Origin: Butyricicoccus pullicaecorum
GTDB lineage: Bacteria; Bacillota; Clostridia; Oscillospirales; Butyricicoccaceae
Direction of reading: 5' to 3'
Length of the DNA: 52,780 nucleotides
NCBI GenBank assembly: GCA_018366195.1
Contig: JAGZIN010000019.1
Span: forward strand, 1 to 52,780
Shown: positions 1-7,884 of the stretch, one piece after another
How the letters are laid out: each line of letters starts with the position of its first letter
Position numbering within the stretch: the stretch's first letter is position 1
Program-made: the position numbers and the translations under genes
Notes under the pieces: generated by a model
The model's database searches: none
What the model was told of the DNA's origin: nothing
The model's input: the letters and a program-made list of their open reading frames with translations, nothing else

Positions 1-9
1 CGGAAGGGG

Positions 10-93
10 GTGAACGCTGTGTATGCAAAGATTGCACGTATTATGCTTTTTACAGCATTCTTTATGTGGCTTTTCACTACATATGCAAAATGA
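10..93 (+). CDS. Small hydrophobic peptide, candidate holin-like type I toxin
   Basis: A 27-residue ORF opens with GTG right after a purine-rich ribosome site (GGAAGGGGG) at the window edge. The peptide has a short basic N-terminal part, then a hydrophobic stretch (residues about 10-24, rich in F, M, L, W), then a Tyr-Ala-Lys end. That is the size and shape of the putative holin-like toxins of Firmicutes. The stop codon lies inside the stem of an intrinsic terminator. A strong opposing promoter sits about 95 bases downstream and would make an antisense RNA across the 3' end. The start could lie at codon 4 (GTG at 19). The family assignment is from layout and general peptide character, since the peptide is too short for firm homology by eye. 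Confidence 0.5.
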   Translation: MNAVYAKIARIMLFTAFFMWLFTTYAK

Positions 94-178
94 CCGCCCA
101 AGCCTAGCAAACTTAGCGGTCATTTTTGACTGAAATTTGAGGGCATAAACCGTCTACCGGCAACGCGCCCTTTTTTCT
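86..178 (-). ncRNA. Candidate antisense RNA antitoxin
   Basis: A consensus promoter on the minus strand (185-213) would start a transcript near 178. It would run left through a GGGC...GCCC hairpin (about 141-170) and end at the shared terminator near 86, overlapping the 3' part of the peptide mRNA. Convergent overlap at the 3' end is the arrangement known for type I pairs such as txpA/RatA and bsrG/SR4. No protein is encoded. The RNA is inferred from promoter, hairpin and terminator only. Confidence 0.45.
91..127 (+). terminator. Terminator of the small peptide gene
   Basis: TGACCGC (91-97) pairs with GCGGTCA (116-122), with an inner AAG/CTT pair, followed by TTTTT. The stem also works on the minus strand, where it ends in ATTTT, so it can serve the antisense RNA too. 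Confidence 0.75.
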
Positions 179-184
179 ATTTCC

Positions 185-213
185 AGTATAACCGCATATC
201 GTGAAGTTGTCAA
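185..213 (-). promoter_or_regulatory. SigA promoter for the antisense RNA
   Basis: Read on the minus strand: TTGACA (213-208), 17-base spacer, TATACT (190-185). The -35 matches consensus and the -10 differs at one base. No ORF lies downstream on that strand, which supports a non-coding transcript. Confidence 0.7.
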
Positions 214-298
214 CCCATCTTTCTGTGCTTGCAGGAGGGCGGGTTATTCTTATGGGTTGTCACGCTGGTTTGCCGTATGTTGAAAGGGGGTGGCTTCG

Positions 299-497
299 TG
301 CATCGGTTTCTGTGACGGAACATCAGAACACGGGGGAGAACGGAAGTGTCCAGATTCGACCCAAGCGGGCTGAAAAAGGAGAAACCGTCACTGTGACCGT
401 TAAGCCCGATACAGGATATGAGATGAAAGAGCTGGTGGTGACCGCGCAAAATGGTAAGGTACTGCCCGTGAAGCCGCAGACAAATAAACAGAGAAGA
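299..497 (+). pseudogene. Decayed S-layer/InlB-type repeat fragment
   Basis: An open frame here encodes a stretch with the pattern of bacterial surface repeat domains: ENGSVQIRPKRAEKGETVTV, then VKPDTGYEMKELVV and NGK. This resembles the repeat (often annotated Flg_new_2 or divergent InlB B-repeat) found in large SLH-type surface proteins. It has no proper upstream domain, signal peptide or convincing ribosome site, and the frame runs on through a hairpin. I read it as a remnant of a surface-protein gene. The 133-codon frame from 201 to 602 is probably not a functional gene. Confidence 0.35.
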
Positions 498-501
498 AAA
501 C

Positions 502-533
502 AGGCGGCTGCGTGGAAAAATACGCAGCCGCCT
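502..533. terminator. Strong GC-rich hairpin
   Basis: AGGCGGCTGCGT (502-513) pairs perfectly with ACGCAGCCGCCT (522-533) around an 8-base loop. The T-rich side (GTTTTCTTCTC) follows it on the minus strand, so it is a better terminator for leftward than for rightward transcription. Confidence 0.5.
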
Positions 534-591
534 GTTCCCATTCCGCCTTTCGCCGCTGGAAGGATAGAATCAAAATTCTTCTTGGAACCGC

Positions 592-620
592 TTGTGGTTT
601 GAGGACTGTTTTGATATACT
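592..620 (+). promoter_or_regulatory. SigA promoter of the fructokinase gene
   Basis: TTGTGG (592-597), 17-base spacer, TATACT (615-620), about 45 bases before the start codon. Confidence 0.55.
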
Positions 621-666
621 CATGATGATATATAAAAGTGAGCGAAAGTATTAAGGAGTGTGAAGC

Positions 667-1716
667 ATGAAGAATCCGCGTTCTGATGCGAGCGGGCTTT
701 TGATGTCCCAGAATACCGCGCCGCATGTGCCGTATGATATTACAGCGTTTGGTGAAATTTTGATTGATTTCACGGCGCAGGGCTGTAACGAAGAAGGTCA
801 GACGCTGTACGCGAGAAATGCGGGCGGTGCACCGGCAAATGTTGCAGTCGCCGCGGCAAAGCTGGGAGCGCATACCGCATTTCTCGGAAAGGTCGGACAG
901 GATATGCACGGACAATTCTTGCAGGAAGTCCTGAAAAAAGAAAAGGTAGAGACCAAAGGCTTGCGGTTCGATGCGCGCTATTTTACAACCTTGGCTTTTG
1001 TGAATATTGATTCAGCGGGGGAACGTACCTTTGCCTTTGCGAGAAAGTCGGGAGCAGATACGAAAATTCAGCGGGAAGAACTCGACCCGGCGCTCTTAGA
1101 CCATACGCATATTTTTCATGTCGGCTCGCTGTCTCTCACCGATGAGCCAGCGAGAGATGCTGCTTTTTATGCGGTAGAACGGGCAAAAAGCAACGGAAGC
1201 CTGATTTCCTATGACCCAAACTATCGCGCCTCCCTGTGGGAGGACGAGCAGACCGCGAAAAAGTACATGAGGAGTCTGATTCCTTATGCAGACCTGATGA
1301 AAATTTCCGAGGAGGAAACCGTACTTTTAACCGATTGCAGCGATGCACAAGAAGCGGCAAGAGCCTTATACGCACAGGGCGTTTCGGTCGTTGTGGTAAC
1401 GTTGGGCGGGCAGGGGGCTTATGTGTACAGCAAAGCAGGGGGACGTATGGTTGCGGGATTCCCAACCCAGCACCTGACCGATACAACCGGTGCAGGAGAT
1501 TCGTTCTGGGGTGGGTTTTTATACCAAATATGCGCTGCAAAGAAGCCCCTTGCACAAATGACCTTGGACGAGCTTGCTGCCTATGCCCGCTTTGCCAATG
1601 CCGCCGCCAGCCTTTGTGTGGAGAAAAATGGCGCAATTCCGGCAATGCCTACTTTTCAGCAAGTCGAAGCACGCTTGAAAAATAACAGACCCAATCCCGC
1701 TCGCAGTCACTTGTAG
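667..1716 (+). CDS. scrK: Fructokinase-like PfkB sugar kinase
   Basis: A cytoplasmic ATP-dependent sugar kinase of the PfkB/ribokinase fold (349 residues, slightly longer than usual because of a 22-residue lead before YDITAFGEILIDF). The N-terminal PfkB signature GGAPANVAVAAAKLG lies near residue 57. The C-terminal signature DTTGAGDSFWGGFL near residue 272 contains the catalytic Asp of the GAGD anion hole. The overall pattern, with GGAPANVA and SYDPNYR, is that of bacterial fructokinases (fructose to fructose-6-phosphate). An AAGGAG ribosome site precedes the ATG. It appears monocistronic, with its own promoter and a terminator at 1777. No sugar transporter is beside it, so the substrate is by family only. 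Confidence 0.88.
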   Translation: MKNPRSDASGLLMSQNTAPHVPYDITAFGEILIDFTAQGCNEEGQTLYARNAGGAPANVAVAAAKLGAHTAFLGKVGQDMHGQFLQEVLKKEKVETKGLRFDARYFTTLAFVNIDSAGERTFAFARKSGADTKIQREELDPALLDHTHIFHVGSLSLTDEPARDAAFYAVERAKSNGSLISYDPNYRASLWEDEQTAKKYMRSLIPYADLMKISEEETVLLTDCSDAQEAARALYAQGVSVVVVTLGGQGAYVYSKAGGRMVAGFPTQHLTDTTGAGDSFWGGFLYQICAAKKPLAQMTLDELAAYARFANAAASLCVEKNGAIPAMPTFQQVEARLKNNRPNPARSHL

Positions 1717-1776
1717 CCTACACTTTTTCGGGTATGGAGCGGCAGCGGGATCACTACGCCGAAAAAATAGAGGAAA

Positions 1777-1810
1777 AAAAAGAGGTTAGTCTTGCGGCTG
1801 ACCTCTTTTT
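1777..1810 (+). terminator. Rho-independent terminator after scrK
   Basis: GAGGTTAG pairs with CTGACCTC around a short loop, flanked by an A-run and a T-run, so it can act in both directions. Confidence 0.85.
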
Positions 1811-1997
1811 ATGATATTCTAAAGGCATATAGATAGGAATAGATGGATTCTATCTGATGGGGTGGGACACGCCCAAGCTGATGCGAACCAATCTGCTTGC
1901 AGAGAGATTGTAAAACCTTGCAGGTACGGTTTGTGTGAGAATCCTCGTTTTTGCGATGGAGAGTGTCGAAAGAGATGATTGTAAGGGAGCGGAAAAA

Positions 1998-3350
1998 ATG
2001 AAAAGACAGTTTGCAAATGTGGGCAGAGCGGTGATACCAGCTCTGACAGTCGCGTTGGCGGTGCAGTCTGCGGGGGCAGTGCCAATCGCTGGAAGTGAGA
2101 ATGTGAAGGATATGCTGCCTATCGTCTATGGGGCGGTAGATAGTGCGAGTACTGGCAATTTTATACCATTCCGTACAGATGGTGATGCAAAGGTAGTGAG
2201 TCATGAAGTGAAAGTGACTGATTTTGCAGATTATAAGACCAATATACAAGGTAAGTGGTCAGAGTCATACATTACAACACTTGTAAATAAAGGTGGTATT
2301 AAGGGTTATGAGGATGGGACATTTAGACCTAAGGCAAATATCACCACAGCAGAGCTTGTAAGTATTTTATTAGGAACATCTGGGGCAGAGGTAGATACTA
2401 CAAACTGGCCTGATAGTATTATGGCTCAAGCAAATAAGGCAGGTATTTTGGATAGTAGCATGCTGACGGAGGGTAATGTACCGATTTCACGTGAAAAGAT
2501 GGCGTATGTATTAGTGAATTCTGCAAGTAAATTATTGGGTGAGCAGGTAACAAGTGATAAATATGCACCTGATAGTATCATTCCGGACTTAGCTTCTGCA
2601 AGTAGTGAATATAGGGATGAAATTAAGGCAGCGTATGGGTTAGGTTTACTTGCAGGTAATGATGATGCAGGTACATTCAAACCATCAGCACCAACAACAA
2701 GAGAGGAAACTTGTGTAATTATTAATAGGCTGTTTAAATATACAGATAGAGTGGATAATTTACATAAGCCTACACCTAAGCCAGAGGTTAAACCACCAGT
2801 AACAGGAGATGTACCACATTGGAGCATTGAGGACTTTGAATTTGGTAATGATGAGTCTGAGAAATACAGGGACCCAAACAGGTACATAGGGGATATGACA
2901 GGGGCAATATATCCAAGAGAGGGAGAAATTGGACCGAATGGGAAGCAAATAACAAGAGACCCAGTAACTGGAGTGCTTGGGTTTGGAAATGGGCAAAAGG
3001 GTGGAATATACCTGAATAGGACTTACGTAGACAATTCAGCTGGTACAGCTGTTCCGTTTGAACTTAAAGTGGGAAGCTTGACACCTGGAGACAGAATCCG
3101 AGGAATGGATGGTCAATATCAAAAGCGTGGTAATTATGTTTATTGGGAACTAGAGTGGTGCTGGATTGAAGGGGCAGCTACAGATAATCTGAACGCATCT
3201 AGGGGAAAAGTACCTCACGGTACTTATGCAGATATACATGGTAAAGTATACAAAGGGAGTGATATAGATGGTGAAGCATTTTACAAGTTTGATGCTTATG
3301 GCGAGAGCTATGAGGACGGTAAAGGCGAGTGGATATGTATTAAATGGTAA
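1998..3350 (+). CDS. SLH-domain exported protein of unknown function
   Basis: A 450-residue exported protein. The start at 1998 is preferred over the in-frame ATG at 1935 because AAGGGAG precedes it and translation then opens with a typical signal peptide (MKRQ..., hydrophobic to about residue 28, Ala-rich cleavage site). Three S-layer homology repeats follow, recognisable by GGIKGYEDGTFRPKANITTAE, a degenerate middle repeat, and GLLAGNDDAGTFKPSAPTTRE; SLH repeats anchor proteins to pyruvylated cell-wall polymers. After a Pro/Lys linker (about residues 255-268) comes a Gly/Trp/Tyr-rich C-terminal domain of about 180 residues that I do not recognise. Base composition drops from about codon 65 onward and stays low through the next gene, suggesting acquired DNA. 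It lies 38 bases before the KAP NTPase gene. Confidence 0.75.
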   Translation: MKRQFANVGRAVIPALTVALAVQSAGAVPIAGSENVKDMLPIVYGAVDSASTGNFIPFRTDGDAKVVSHEVKVTDFADYKTNIQGKWSESYITTLVNKGGIKGYEDGTFRPKANITTAELVSILLGTSGAEVDTTNWPDSIMAQANKAGILDSSMLTEGNVPISREKMAYVLVNSASKLLGEQVTSDKYAPDSIIPDLASASSEYRDEIKAAYGLGLLAGNDDAGTFKPSAPTTREETCVIINRLFKYTDRVDNLHKPTPKPEVKPPVTGDVPHWSIEDFEFGNDESEKYRDPNRYIGDMTGAIYPREGEIGPNGKQITRDPVTGVLGFGNGQKGGIYLNRTYVDNSAGTAVPFELKVGSLTPGDRIRGMDGQYQKRGNYVYWELEWCWIEGAATDNLNASRGKVPHGTYADIHGKVYKGSDIDGEAFYKFDAYGESYEDGKGEWICIKW

Positions 3351-3388
3351 TATAGTTGGATAGTCAATAGAAAAAAGGAGAGAAAATT

Positions 3389-5056
3389 ATGGCAACAGAA
3401 ACGAATAGGGTAGGAATTACGGATATACCTTGCAGTCGTGTAGAGGAGGATTTGCTGGGCATTGGGAAATATGTAAACGGCTTGCAGAAATTTATCAGGC
3501 ATTGCCCAACCCCTATGTCCATTGCCGTGCAGGGAGACTGGGGAACCGGCAAAACTTCTACCATCAAAATGGTGCAGGAGCAATTGGAGAAGGACAAGGA
3601 CACAAACAATATTCGGTGTATTTTCTTTAATACATGGCAGTATTCCCAGTTCAATATGGAGGATAGTTTATACATATCTTTGGTGCATAATCTGGTCAAC
3701 GAGATTGCTCGAAATAGTGAAGAGGCAAAGAAGTTCTACAAAACAATCAAAGAGTTAGGAAAATGGGCTTTGTTGAATTATGCGAGCCGAATTTCCGGAA
3801 TGAATTTCTCTGAGTTGTGTGAGGTAATGTATAAGGACAAAAATGAACCGATGGCAAACATCAGCAATTTGGAGAATGAGTTCAGAAATCTGGTAAAAAA
3901 CACAGGGAAGCGATTGGTTATCTTTGTAGATGATTTAGACCGCTTGAATCCAGAGGTTGCGGTAGAGCTGCTGGAAGTAATTAAGCTGTTTATGAGTGTG
4001 GAGAATTGTATTTTTGTGCTGGCAATTGACTATGACGTGGTTGTAAGCGGCGTTCGCAAGAAATATGGTGAAAACCTTTCCGATGAAAAATGCCGGAGTT
4101 TCTTTGATAAAATCATTCAGCTTCCGTTTACTATGCCGGTTCAGGAATACAAATTGGAAAAACTGCTTGAGACAATGATTCCCCAAAATCCACATAACAA
4201 AAAAACGGCAGAGTTTATTGGCGATGTAATGGGCACCACGCCTCGGAATTTTAAGCGACTGGTCAACTCTTTCTTCTTGATTCAGAGTGTGAATGAGGCT
4301 GAAAAAACGGGAGATACAGATGCGGCAACGAAGAAACTGGAAGATGCGTTGATGCTCTGTATCCTATGTGTTCAGATGTGTTCTCCTAAATTATATAATA
4401 TGATGCTGCTTGCAGCGGAAGATGGGGGACCAGAAAGTGACGGAATATCAAGGCTGTTGAGTGCATCAGATGAGACACGATGTATGAAAGAATATTTTAA
4501 GGATTTAGATGAAACGGACAAGGAGTTTGCTGAAATCGAAGGGGTTTTTCATTCCTTTAAAGATGCTGTACTGGTTTCGATTCCGGAAAATGGTGAAATA
4601 AGTAAAGATAATGTGCTGAATATTTTGTCAAAACTATTGAAAACAACTTCGATTACCAACATTTCTGACAGAACTGCATCGCAGAGAAAAACATCGGTTA
4701 AAGTGACTCGTATTTCTATCAATGGAGAGTCATGTGATGTATCGAGTGCAAATGAGGCCATTGCAAAAACCTTTAACATGCTTTTGCAAGGAAAGAAAGA
4801 GTATGTTTCGGAATTGATGAGAAAATATTCCGGATTTCTTACAACGCCTGAGGAGGGAAAAGAGAATTCTGTATTTCGACAGAAAAGAGATATCTTTCGG
4901 GAGAATGGTTTCATAGTTCAATTGGGGGTGTCCACTGGAACCAATGTAAAAAAGGAACATGTGCAAAAGCTACATCAATTTTTGGAGAGCAAGGGAGAGT
5001 CGAATCGAATTCAGTGGTTCGACGGGGAAAGCGAAATCTTGTCTCTAGGCGAATAA
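3389..5056 (+). CDS. KAP family P-loop NTPase
   Basis: 555 residues with the KAP NTPase layout: Walker A GDWGTGKTS at residues 49-57, Walker B LVIFVDDLDR at about 176-185 followed by LNPEVAVELLEVIKLF, and the family block FFDKIIQLPFTMP near residue 233. Classical KAP proteins (such as F-plasmid PifA) carry membrane segments in the P-loop insertion and some act in phage exclusion. I see no clear membrane segment between the Walker motifs here, so this looks like a soluble variant. The C-terminal third is unrecognised. The ribosome site is AAGGAG 9 bases before ATG. With the SLH gene upstream it forms an AT-rich two-gene unit. A defence role is possible but unproven. Confidence 0.8.
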   Translation: MATETNRVGITDIPCSRVEEDLLGIGKYVNGLQKFIRHCPTPMSIAVQGDWGTGKTSTIKMVQEQLEKDKDTNNIRCIFFNTWQYSQFNMEDSLYISLVHNLVNEIARNSEEAKKFYKTIKELGKWALLNYASRISGMNFSELCEVMYKDKNEPMANISNLENEFRNLVKNTGKRLVIFVDDLDRLNPEVAVELLEVIKLFMSVENCIFVLAIDYDVVVSGVRKKYGENLSDEKCRSFFDKIIQLPFTMPVQEYKLEKLLETMIPQNPHNKKTAEFIGDVMGTTPRNFKRLVNSFFLIQSVNEAEKTGDTDAATKKLEDALMLCILCVQMCSPKLYNMMLLAAEDGGPESDGISRLLSASDETRCMKEYFKDLDETDKEFAEIEGVFHSFKDAVLVSIPENGEISKDNVLNILSKLLKTTSITNISDRTASQRKTSVKVTRISINGESCDVSSANEAIAKTFNMLLQGKKEYVSELMRKYSGFLTTPEEGKENSVFRQKRDIFRENGFIVQLGVSTGTNVKKEHVQKLHQFLESKGESNRIQWFDGESEILSLGE

Positions 5057-5096
5057 GAGAAAGCGGTTTTGCGCCCATAAAAACGCAAAAGAATAT

Positions 5097-5130
5097 CAAA
5101 AAAGGACACGCTGTACAGCGTGTCCTTTTG
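5097..5130. terminator. Bidirectional terminator
   Basis: A perfect palindrome, AAAGGACACGCTG with its complement (5101-5128), is flanked by A-run and T-run and sits between converging genes (the KAP gene and the acetyltransferase gene). Confidence 0.85.
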
Positions 5131-5138
5131 TATCAGAT

Positions 5139-6374
5139 TTAGAAATAAGTATAATTGCAGGGTCTGGTATCCCAGCCAATCGCGTTTTGAATATCGCGGG
5201 CATAGCTTGGGCAATCCAGCTGCATACGTCCGAGCCGCAGAAGCTCCGAAAGCGGAAGCGCACCGATGACAAATGACGAAAAGTCGGAAATGTCAGAGGA
5301 CAGCACAGCATCGGGCGTGCCGCTCTCAACGAGCGCAACATGGCTTCCCTCAATGCGCAGCAGGAACGTGCGGTGATTCTGCTCTAGGAAGGTATCCGTC
5401 AGTTTGACGGCAAGCGTAAACGGACGGGATACCGGATTGCAGCAATGTGTCTGCACCGCAAAATAATCCGCCACACTGAACAGCCGAATCATATTGCCCA
5501 TGGTGCGTCTGCCGATTTCATGGATACAGCCGTCATGGGCGCGGTTTTCGCCGCTGTCCGGATTGGTAAACATGGTATGCAGATAGTCATCGGGAGAATA
5601 GATGCGTATCCGGTCAATTTGGTCGGTCTGCGAGGCGAAAAAGGTCATAAACTGCTCAAGGGTGTCGAGGTCATCGTAAATCATTTCCCGCACGCACAAA
5701 TCATGATACATGTCGGTATAATGCTCGACTTCGACAAATTCAAAGGTGAGATAACCGGTAATGCGACCCTCTTTCCGGCAGAGAACCACATAAGGCATAT
5801 CAAAAATACGGTGTGGGTCCATATAAGGGTGTATGGTGGAACCGTTTGTGCGTTTGGCAAACGCATGGTAATAGTCCAAAACGGCGTCCATATCCTTTTC
5901 CTTTTCGGCAAAACAAAGATTTTCCTTGTGCCCGAAGGAACGGACTGCACTTGCCTTCGGCATATAGAAATTTGCCTGCATACAATGCCCATATCCCATT
6001 TTGCGATAGAACGCAGGATTGAACGGGTGCAGGCAGCCGACGGCAGTGCCGAGCTTTGTGTAATATCCCATCAGAACCCGCAGGAGATTGCGTGCGATAT
6101 GTTCCTTTTTGTGTAAAAAATTGGTGGATACATAGGCGGCAGCCCCCATGGGCATCATCACGCCTCTGACGTTGAGGGTGAAATCCATCATCAAGATGGA
6201 GCCAATCAGTGTTCCGTCGTCGTCGAAACAGCCGAGGTAACGTCCCTCGTTTGGCTCATACAGTTCGCTTTTCATGTTGGAAAGGAGTTCGTCAGGCGTC
6301 TTGGAGGGGAATGCTGTCAGCACATTCCGCCTGAGCTGCGCGACCTCCTCTGGAAGAACGAATCTGATTTCCAT
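5139..6374 (-). CDS. Eis-like GNAT N-acetyltransferase
   Basis: 411 residues with the three-part Eis/YwnH-like build: an N-terminal GNAT domain (MEIRFVLPEEV..., acetyl-CoA region around IARNLLRVLMGYYTKLG), a second GNAT-like domain, and a C-terminal SCP2-type domain (TLAVKLTDTFLEQN..., DAVLSSDISDFSSFVIGALP). Eis-family proteins acetylate amines, including aminoglycosides and peptides; the substrate here is unknown. The start at 6374 is chosen because AAAGGAG precedes it; the upstream in-frame extension to 6431 runs through an inverted repeat and is not protein-like. The gene is alone on its strand between a bidirectional terminator and a divergent eut promoter. Confidence 0.8.
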   Translation of the reverse strand: MEIRFVLPEEVAQLRRNVLTAFPSKTPDELLSNMKSELYEPNEGRYLGCFDDDGTLIGSILMMDFTLNVRGVMMPMGAAAYVSTNFLHKKEHIARNLLRVLMGYYTKLGTAVGCLHPFNPAFYRKMGYGHCMQANFYMPKASAVRSFGHKENLCFAEKEKDMDAVLDYYHAFAKRTNGSTIHPYMDPHRIFDMPYVVLCRKEGRITGYLTFEFVEVEHYTDMYHDLCVREMIYDDLDTLEQFMTFFASQTDQIDRIRIYSPDDYLHTMFTNPDSGENRAHDGCIHEIGRRTMGNMIRLFSVADYFAVQTHCCNPVSRPFTLAVKLTDTFLEQNHRTFLLRIEGSHVALVESGTPDAVLSSDISDFSSFVIGALPLSELLRLGRMQLDCPSYARDIQNAIGWDTRPCNYTYF

Positions 6375-6396
6375 TCTTTCACTCCTTTGCAAGTTT

Positions 6397-6425
6397 GGAC
6401 AGACCGGCTGGAAAACGGTCTGTCC
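6397..6425 (-). promoter_or_regulatory. Inverted repeat in the acetyltransferase leader
   Basis: GGACAGACCG (6397-6406) and CGGTCTGTCC (6416-6425) form a perfect 10-bp stem with a 9-base spacer, just upstream of the ribosome site of the minus-strand gene. No T-run follows, so it is more likely an operator or an RNA element than a terminator. Confidence 0.45.
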
Positions 6426-6515
6426 GCGCACCAGCTAACCCTATTATGACAGCGGTATCCGGTAAAAGTCAAGAGCCAAAAACGGTCAAAGCGCTGTGAA
6501 AATTAGAAAAAATCC

Positions 6516-6544
6516 TTGACAATTTGGCAAAAATGGTGTATGAT
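6516..6544 (+). promoter_or_regulatory. SigA promoter of the eut operon
   Basis: TTGACA (6516-6521), 17-base spacer, TATGAT (6539-6544). Start of transcription would be near 6551, just before the antiterminator hairpins. Confidence 0.8.
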
Positions 6545-6554
6545 AACACCATTG

Positions 6555-6656
6555 AATGGACAAGTGCGATGGAGCATGGCGTTCATTTACAGTTAGCGGA
6601 TAAGGTGCGACGAAGCGTCTTGACTCACAAGTCAGTAGGGTTCAAGGCGCTTTTTT
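6555..6656 (+). promoter_or_regulatory. EutV (ANTAR)-type dual-hairpin attenuator before eutG
   Basis: Hairpin P1 (6555-6587): outer stem AATGGAC/GTTCATT, inner GTGC/GCAT, six-base loop GATGGA. After a 14-base linker comes P2 (6602-6621): AAGGTGC/GCGTCTT with loop GACGAA. The 3' arm of P2 is also the 5' arm of an intrinsic terminator, AGCGTCTTGA (6614-6623) with TCAAGGCGCT (6642-6651), then a T-run. P2 and the terminator cannot form together. Two six-base-loop hairpins with the second overlapping a terminator is the known target layout of ANTAR antiterminators such as EutV, which is encoded about 2 kb downstream. Confidence 0.8.
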
Positions 6657-6705
6657 GCGCATTTGAGCCTTCTGAAAAGAGCTTTGCACAAGGAGGCGGT
6701 TTTGC

Positions 6706-7857
6706 ATGGACAAATTTGACCTGCATACAAAAATATTGATTGGCGGCGACGCAATTCGGAAAATGCTTGCCGGTATGCAGAGGGTTTTTATCGTCACCGA
6801 TCGGTTTATGCACGAAAGCGGTGCGGTCAGCTATCTGACAGACCAGATGGGCGACCATGCACAGTATCAGATTTTTTCAGAGGTTACCCCAGACCCCGAT
6901 ATTGATATCGTAACCGAGGGGGTTTCCAATATCCTCTATTTTCAGCCAGATGCGGTGATTGCGCTGGGCGGCGGCTCCTCCATTGATGCCGCAAAAGCCA
7001 TTATGTATTTTGCCGCCCGTCAGTTTGACCTGCGCGATGTGCCCTTTATCGCAATCCCAACCACAAGCGGCACAGGCAGTGAGGTCAGTAAGTTCGCTGT
7101 CATCACCGACCAGACAAAGGGGGTCAAATACCCGCTCATTGATGACGCGCTCCTGCCTGATTATGCGGTGCTCGATGCGGCGCTCACCAAAACCGTTCCG
7201 CCCAAAATTACCGCGGACACTGGATTGGACGTACTGACCCATGCAATCGAAGCATACGTTTGTACAGAAGCCAATGACTTTACCGATGCCCTCGCAGAAA
7301 AGGCTGTCAAACTGGTAGACCAGCATCTGCTCCATGCGTATCAGGAGCCGGACAACCTCAAGGCACGGCAGGGTATGCACAATGCCTCCTGTTTGGCAGG
7401 TGCCGCGTTCTCAAACGCCGGTTTGGGTCTGTGCCACAGCATGGCACACGCGCTCGGCGCACGGGCACACATTCCGCATGGACGGGCAAATGCAATTTTA
7501 CTGCCCTATGTCATGAGCTTCAATGCAGGCTGTGAGACCACGCTGACTGATACTGCGTCACGCTATGCACAGCTCTCCGCAGAGCTTGGTATCGGCTCCT
7601 CCAGCATCCGACAGAGCGCCTTGAACCTCATTCATCTGGTGCGCCGGCTGGAGGCACGCATGGAAATCCCGCAATGTCTCAAAGATGCAGGCGTGACTGA
7701 GGAGCAGCTGGAGGAAATGCTGGAACCCATGGCAGATGCTGCGCTCGCAGACCGCTGTACGGCAACCAATCCGAAAACCGTCACCCGAGAGGATATCATT
7801 GGGCTGTATCGGCAGGCATTCGTCAAAGGAACCCGTATCAGCAATTTGAATCTATAA
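6706..7857 (+). CDS. eutG: EutG, iron-containing alcohol dehydrogenase
   Basis: 383 residues of the group III Fe-dependent alcohol dehydrogenases. GGGSSIDAAKAI (about residue 85) and TSGTGSEVSKFAVI bind NAD(H) and substrate; GLDVLTHAIEAYV and GLCHSMAHALGARAHIPHG contain the His ligands for iron. In eut pathways EutG reduces acetaldehyde to ethanol and recycles NAD+ inside the microcompartment. It is the first gene of the operon, directly after the attenuator, with an AAGGAGG ribosome site. No obvious N-terminal encapsulation helix precedes the fold. A 1-propanol dehydrogenase role is the main alternative name for the family. Confidence 0.92.
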   Translation: MDKFDLHTKILIGGDAIRKMLAGMQRVFIVTDRFMHESGAVSYLTDQMGDHAQYQIFSEVTPDPDIDIVTEGVSNILYFQPDAVIALGGGSSIDAAKAIMYFAARQFDLRDVPFIAIPTTSGTGSEVSKFAVITDQTKGVKYPLIDDALLPDYAVLDAALTKTVPPKITADTGLDVLTHAIEAYVCTEANDFTDALAEKAVKLVDQHLLHAYQEPDNLKARQGMHNASCLAGAAFSNAGLGLCHSMAHALGARAHIPHGRANAILLPYVMSFNAGCETTLTDTASRYAQLSAELGIGSSSIRQSALNLIHLVRRLEARMEIPQCLKDAGVTEEQLEEMLEPMADAALADRCTATNPKTVTREDIIGLYRQAFVKGTRISNLNL

Positions 7858-7884
7858 TGCGTCGATGAGGAGGAACCGGATATT

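Noticed and set aside
201..602. 133-codon ORF as a real gene
   Set aside because: It starts inside the antisense promoter, lacks a ribosome site and runs through a strong hairpin; only the middle looks like an old protein fragment.
5445..6116. Plus-strand 223-codon ORF
   Set aside because: It is antisense to the Eis-like acetyltransferase gene, whose protein is clearly recognisable on the minus strand.
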